From the NCBI GenBank assembly GCA_014898425.1, contig RCSZ01000001.1, forward strand, positions 124,001-188,000: DNA of 64,000 nt. The letters run 5' to 3'. Positions 59,601 through 64,000 of this stretch are shown here, in pieces. The notes below the pieces were generated by a model that ran no database searches, had not been told where the DNA came from, and saw only the letters and a program-made list of their open reading frames with translations. Within the stretch, counting starts at the first letter, position 1. The number at the start of each line of letters is the position of its first letter. The DNA comes from Botryotinia globosa (taxonomy: Eukaryota > Ascomycota > Leotiomycetes > Helotiales > Sclerotiniaceae). Made by a program: the position numbers and the translations under genes.

Positions 59601-59966
59601 TCCCCTAGACTGTTACTCCATGGCGCCGAATGTGGCCTGTGTACAGCAGCAATCATCAATAATAATATTCTATTATAATAAATGAGATTTATTGTGTAAA
59701 TATTTAAGTATATATATATATATATCCGATTTATATAGAATTTAAGATTAAGATTTATTGGAAATATATAAAAAATAAAAACAAAAATGATTTTATATAT
59801 TTTATATTCCTAAAAAGATTCCTAAAGATCTATTTGTAATATTATATTGTACTCTTTGGAACAAGAAATATTTTTGAAAAAAATAGGTTTTCTCAAAATC
59901 CTGATGATTTGATTGGTCAATTAGATCCTGTTAAGCGAAGGCGCTATGGAGTGACAGTCTAGGGGA
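59601..59966. mobile_element. 366-bp MITE with TA target duplication
   Basis: Inverted terminal repeats of 27 bp: the left begins TCCCCTAGACTGTTACTCC and the right is its inverse, with two differences in 27, both transitions. TA flanks both sides (59599-59600 and 59967-59968). The interior is AT-rich, non-coding and includes a TA dinucleotide run near 59710-59726. The TIR differs from those of the two larger elements in the window, so a different autonomous partner must have mobilised it. Confidence 0.85.
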
Positions 59967-61641
59967 TAAAGCCCCATTCGTATCCCGTAGTGACTTGGAA
60001 AATGAGATTATGTAAATGATGATTTGGAAGAAATATTGACTAATTGTAGATCTGTATATCTTTAAGGTTTCTGTACTAAATACCAAGCACGCTCGAGGCA
60101 CGTTAAGTCCCCCTCCCCGCAGCATTATAGAGAGAGTCGATCCTACTACGTTTCGTAACAAGAAAAGATAAGCTGGTGAAGATCATGAGAATCATGAGAA
60201 GCATTTTGGAACAAAAGCAGAAAACATCTATTCTTTTGCACAAGGTGGCCTTCATAATTGGCGAGAAAAAGAGCGGAAGCATCTCCGTCGTAAAAAGCTT
60301 CGGAAAATACCTAGGTAATCTTCGCTACCCTGTCGGCCAATGTAAGGCACAACCGCATATGTTGTGCGACAGTAGCTTATTAGCCGAGTGTCATTCAGCA
60401 TTCGGGATTCGGAGCCTATCGAACTCGTAAACATTGATACGCATCGGTACGCATCGGTATTTTGTGGCTTGAACTTGCATCGGCCTCATACATCTTCGAA
60501 GGTTCATGCGTACTTTGTACAAATCTAATCCAAGATAAATGGACCCCCGAAGAAACATAAACCTTATTTTGAAGAAGAGGGACCCTTCCAGCCATCCTCA
60601 ACCAATCGTTCTCTTGGCGAGGCAAAACGTCGGCAAAAGAAAAGATACATGTACAATGATGAAAAAATGGCATGGGTTCTTCAAACCGCCACTGGCAACT
60701 CTAGAATCTCTTGTGGGGTTGATGAAAAGATTGTGAGAATTTTTGTGCAAGAGAATTCAAGACTAATCCATAGTCAGAGAGATGGTAATCGGTGATAAAG
60801 AATCATTTTTTATCTATTTGAAGTGTTCACCGCAACAGAACTAGACGCTAGGTACATAAGTTATAACACCCCTCTTTAAAAGATCTACAAAATCAAAAAC
60901 TTACCCACTTACCTACTTTGTCCATCAATCCACCGACACTTTCCCTATACGAGCAATCAAGAAAACACCCCCCTGATCCTTGGGGATATCCGATGTATAA
61001 TGCGGATTGTAGAGAAACCAAACTAGTACCGTTCTTTTGAGAGACCATGAATTGACATGGAACTAATTTTCATTTAGCTTCAATCATCGAGACTATTTCT
61101 TGCACCAAAGCAACTGCAGACTGAATGTAAATGTGTATATATTCGAAAAGGGCTCTCCTACTTACCGAAGATCTTCCCCCTTCCGACCTTTCCTACTACA
61201 TCCGTTCTCTCAATTTTGCTTTTCTACTACTAGACAAACTTATAAAACAATTCTTGGGCCCCCTCATTTACAAATTACAACTATACATATATGATCCATC
61301 CGCCCCGCAACTCTACCAGGGAAATTATCCAGACTCTACTCTCAAAGCTCGAGTGTCAATATATTGGCTCCATCTTCGTCGGGGATTTTAAGCACGAACC
61401 ATTTCGCGATACCCTCCTTCGAAATCCAAAACTCAGAAGCAACCTTCCTTATATATACACTTGAACATCTCATCACTTTGGTTCGAAACCAAGATACATA
61501 AGTGCACGACTGGGGAAAGTACTTGGGGTACACTTATATTTGTGGACCATAATCTTCTACATCCTACCACATCTTTCAATCTTCCAACATATCTACCATC
61601 TCTTATACAACAAAGTAGCCTTGTCCAATACCAAAGCCAAT
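59967..61641. other. Intergenic region upstream of the bZIP gene
   Basis: About 1.7 kb. A TACGCATCGG direct repeat occurs near 60438-60460. Small frames on both strands (60176-60430 plus, 60416-60673 minus, 61131-61391 plus) lack recognisable features. The promoter and probably a long leader of the bZIP gene lie at the right end. Confidence 0.45.
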
Positions 61642-62607
61642 ATGAAGGAAGATAGATCTTCACCCTCCGTTGTCACCAAACCGGAATTCAAGACAATGAA
61701 TGGAGTAACTAAAGCTCAATGTATGTAAACATTTTCATAAATCTGTTCAATCCATCCTCAATCACCCCATATCTAACATAAATCATTAGCTACTAAGAGT
61801 CGAAGAAGCGTAGCAAACATGAACGAGACTGCTCTAGCTAAGAAGAGAGAAAATGACCGTAACGCCCAGAGAAACATCAGAGAAAAGGCCAGGAAGGAAA
61901 AGACCGAAATGGAACAGAAAATCCAAAAGCTAGAGAGCCAGCAAAGAGGTTTCGATGAGTTGCTAAAACGGAACGAGAAGCTGAGAGCGTTATTATTGAA
62001 GCATGATATCGACCCTGATACGGAAGAAGTACTCTCACCTCGCCAAGCACAACCCTTAGAGAACATTGCACCAGAAAAGCGAAGTCTAGGGTCATCGCAA
62101 GGCTTCCCTGCTGAAGGTATGCTGGAAGGAATGGAAATGGATCGCTCTACATCGGGATACCAATTTCCCATCGTTTCTCAGCCAAGTTTACAACAAGCAC
62201 CTGGACTTCTACCTATATACAACCCAATGGAATCAAACCAACTTCTAGATTCCCCTGAGCTCACAGGGTCTCCCGCATCATTATATTCGCATCATTCGGC
62301 ATCTCGAACCGGATCACCACAAAACACAGGAGCTGTCTCTCCACCATATCCAAGTCATCAATCCATGACTCCTCTGCAACACATGTCGCAACCCATGTAT
62401 CCTCTCTCGATGCCTATTCAATCCATGGGATCTATTCCACAAATGTCGCCACCTCATGATATATCACTACAGCAAAATTCTGGATTCCAGAACACATATA
62501 CACAAGACTGGACGTTCCCTGGGTCAGCTGGTCCAATCTGGGACCAAGCCGTCGCATTCAGACCTATGTCGACTTACGCTGTACCTATGACTATGGGTAT
62601 GTCATAG
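61642..62607 (+). CDS. Compact bZIP transcription factor
   Basis: Exons 61642-61720 and 61790-62607, joined across a 69-nt intron (GTATGT...TTAG, branch point TCTAAC), encode 298 aa. Residues about 38-60 form the basic region (KKRENDRNAQRNIREKARKEK), with the N-x2-A-Q-R core seen in a fungal bZIP group, followed by a short zipper (QKIQKLESQQRGFDELLKRNEKLRALL). The remainder is Ser/Pro/Gln/Met-rich (repeated MSQPMYPLSMP and IQSMGSIPQMSPP style sequence), probably an activation region. The start chosen is the ATG of MKEDRSSPSVV, which puts the basic region near the N-terminus. It is likely a nuclear regulator of stress, development or secondary metabolism; nothing in the flanks narrows this. 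Confidence 0.87.
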
Positions 62608-64000
62608 CTTTCGAATCGCAAGAAACAATCCGTTGACGAGCACTATCCTTAGAGAAAAAAAGATTTATCGACGGGACAGAATGCACACTCTCAGGAAACA
62701 CACAGTGAAGGAAGGCGTTAGGAATGGGATCTGGGACTTTTTTTTTGGAAAACATGTCGACGTACAAGCGGCATAGATGGAGTTACATGTGTTAAATTGG
62801 CTGCTTTATACCCAGTTCTAGGATACACAACAGGACTAGATATGTTTTGATTGTGTGCATTTTTTCTTTCTTTCTTTTCACTGGGACTTTGGAGTTTGCA
62901 GGTACCAGGGTTACAACACGGAGTGAAATGGTAGGGCAGACTTAGATTCCTCATTGAATTTGTATTGTCTTCATTTGTACGCTTATTTAGTTTGCTAGAA
63001 ATAAATACATATCTTCTTCTCGATATCTTTGAAATTGTATCATTTACTTGATGGGAATGGTGATATCTTGGCAATGAAACTCCCCCTGGTACTATACAAG
63101 ACAAACCGTTCTAACCTTAAATTTCCCCGCCAGTCTTCACAACACATCCAAAGGGCCTTGGTCAATTTCCAACCAACATCAACTCAGTCACTGCACACGT
63201 GTGAGATAGCCAATACAGCAAACCCCTTACTCATTCAATAGTGGTCTCTGAAAATTTCAATCGTCTATCAAACCCCGATCACACCGTATCACATCAGACT
63301 CCGGTGGAAAAATTCGGAAGAGCGAAATTTACCACTCCAAAGAAAAGATCTACAATCCGAAATATAACCACCCTATCTAAACAGAATTAGTGACACTTAG
63401 TAGATGTTAGACTACCAAGTGATCGGTACATTGTGGTAAATCACGCTACTATTGGATTGCAGAGGGTCAGGGCTGGTGTTGGCTTAATGCGATATCTGTG
63501 CGGAATGTTCCCAATCGTGCGGTGAACTAACATTGAAACTGGGCTCCTAAAATACAACTGTGTCTACATTTTTGGAGGCGATAAATACACAGGTATGAAT
63601 CGCTATCTCTCTCCTTTTATGTACCAGTACACCGTGTTTCCATTTTCCAATATCTAGCATCGAAACGTTACAATCCTAACGGAGTCTGCCCATGCCTCCG
63701 AATACCATCGTCGATGAAGTGCATAGGGAAAAAGTTTAATATATTACTCCCGTCATTTCCATGTCTTATTCCCGACATTCATCCAGTTGGTTCTGGTCAA
63801 ATGCTTCTAGAAAATTGAACTTCTTTTATCTAGTCGATGCAGGGATCAAAAGGGGCTTGGTCGGTTAGTATAAATGGTATCTTGAGGGTACTACCGCGTC
63901 ACCCATGCACTACCGGTAGAGAACAGTGGTTAATAATTTATTTGAGTTTGGCTGAGTCGAAGGAAAACGTGGCTTTGCGGTTTAGGATTTTAGAGATAGT
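62608..64000. other. Terminal region after the bZIP gene, nothing recognised
   Basis: 1.4 kb to the window end, starting with the bZIP 3' untranslated region. A run of nine T's lies near 62741. Short frames (62718-63104 minus, 63029-63241 plus) have no recognisable domains. A faintly tRNA-like stretch near 63860-63920 was judged insufficient. Confidence 0.45.

Noticed and set aside
63855..63925. tRNA-like stretch (GGTTAGTATAAATGGTATC and a later GC-rich part)
   Set aside because: It has an A-box-like start, but no GGTTCGA-type B box and no clear cloverleaf pairing.

Overview
The window is chromosomal DNA of a filamentous ascomycete. Genes are spliced with short GT-AG introns (mostly 50-210 nt, often with CTAAC/CTGAC-like branch points). 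The protein set is fungal (Zn2Cys6 and bZIP regulators, Trk potassium transporter, P450, STAND/ankyrin family), and two islands are so AT-rich and full of C-to-T/G-to-A differences that repeat-induced point mutation (RIP) is the natural explanation. The style fits Leotiomycetes such as Botrytis/Sclerotinia, but that is inference. Coordinates below come from reading frames and splice signals by eye.

Layout. 0.1-3.2 kb: a TRK-type K+ transporter (minus). 3.4-7.8 kb: a nested transposon, an LTR element with a 5-bp CAAAA target duplication sitting inside a TA-flanked element with long terminal inverted repeats, both heavily RIP-mutated. 9.3-10.9 kb: a peptide:N-glycanase (PNG1) family gene whose catalytic cysteine position reads valine. 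10.9-17.6 kb: a 6.7-kb gene-poor stretch with microsatellites. 17.6-19.0 kb: an F-box protein. 20.3-23.8 kb: a broken STAND/ankyrin gene with several frame lesions. 24.4-27.1 kb: UTP4, a ribosome-biogenesis WD40 protein. 27.7-30.5 kb: a tandem pair of related small secreted proteins that differ by one intron. 31.0-33.1 kb: a cytochrome P450 with a CYP7/CYP8-like I-helix.

34.5-37.2 kb: a large unrecognised Gln/Pro-rich protein (plus). 37.8-39.4 kb: a Ser/Thr/Gly-rich membrane or cell-surface protein with a 15-bp coding minisatellite. 40.0-40.9 kb: ribosomal protein uS5 (RPS2). 41.9-43.7 kb: a Zn2Cys6 transcription factor. 46.1-47.0 kb: an acidic protein with an oddly spaced six-cysteine cluster at its C-terminus. 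47.0-54.5 kb: a second gene-poor stretch. 54.5-56.1 kb: an aquaporin with a long charged C-terminal tail. 57.5-59.5 kb: a RIP-degraded 1,955-bp Tc1/mariner-type element. 59.6-60.0 kb: a 366-bp MITE with TA duplication. 61.6-62.6 kb: a compact bZIP protein.

The genes do not form one obvious pathway or a canonical biosynthetic cluster. Housekeeping genes (RPS2, UTP4, PNG1) are interspersed with accessory ones (paralogous secreted proteins, lone P450, broken STAND gene, transposons). No convincing tRNA, rRNA, CRISPR or viral gene was seen.
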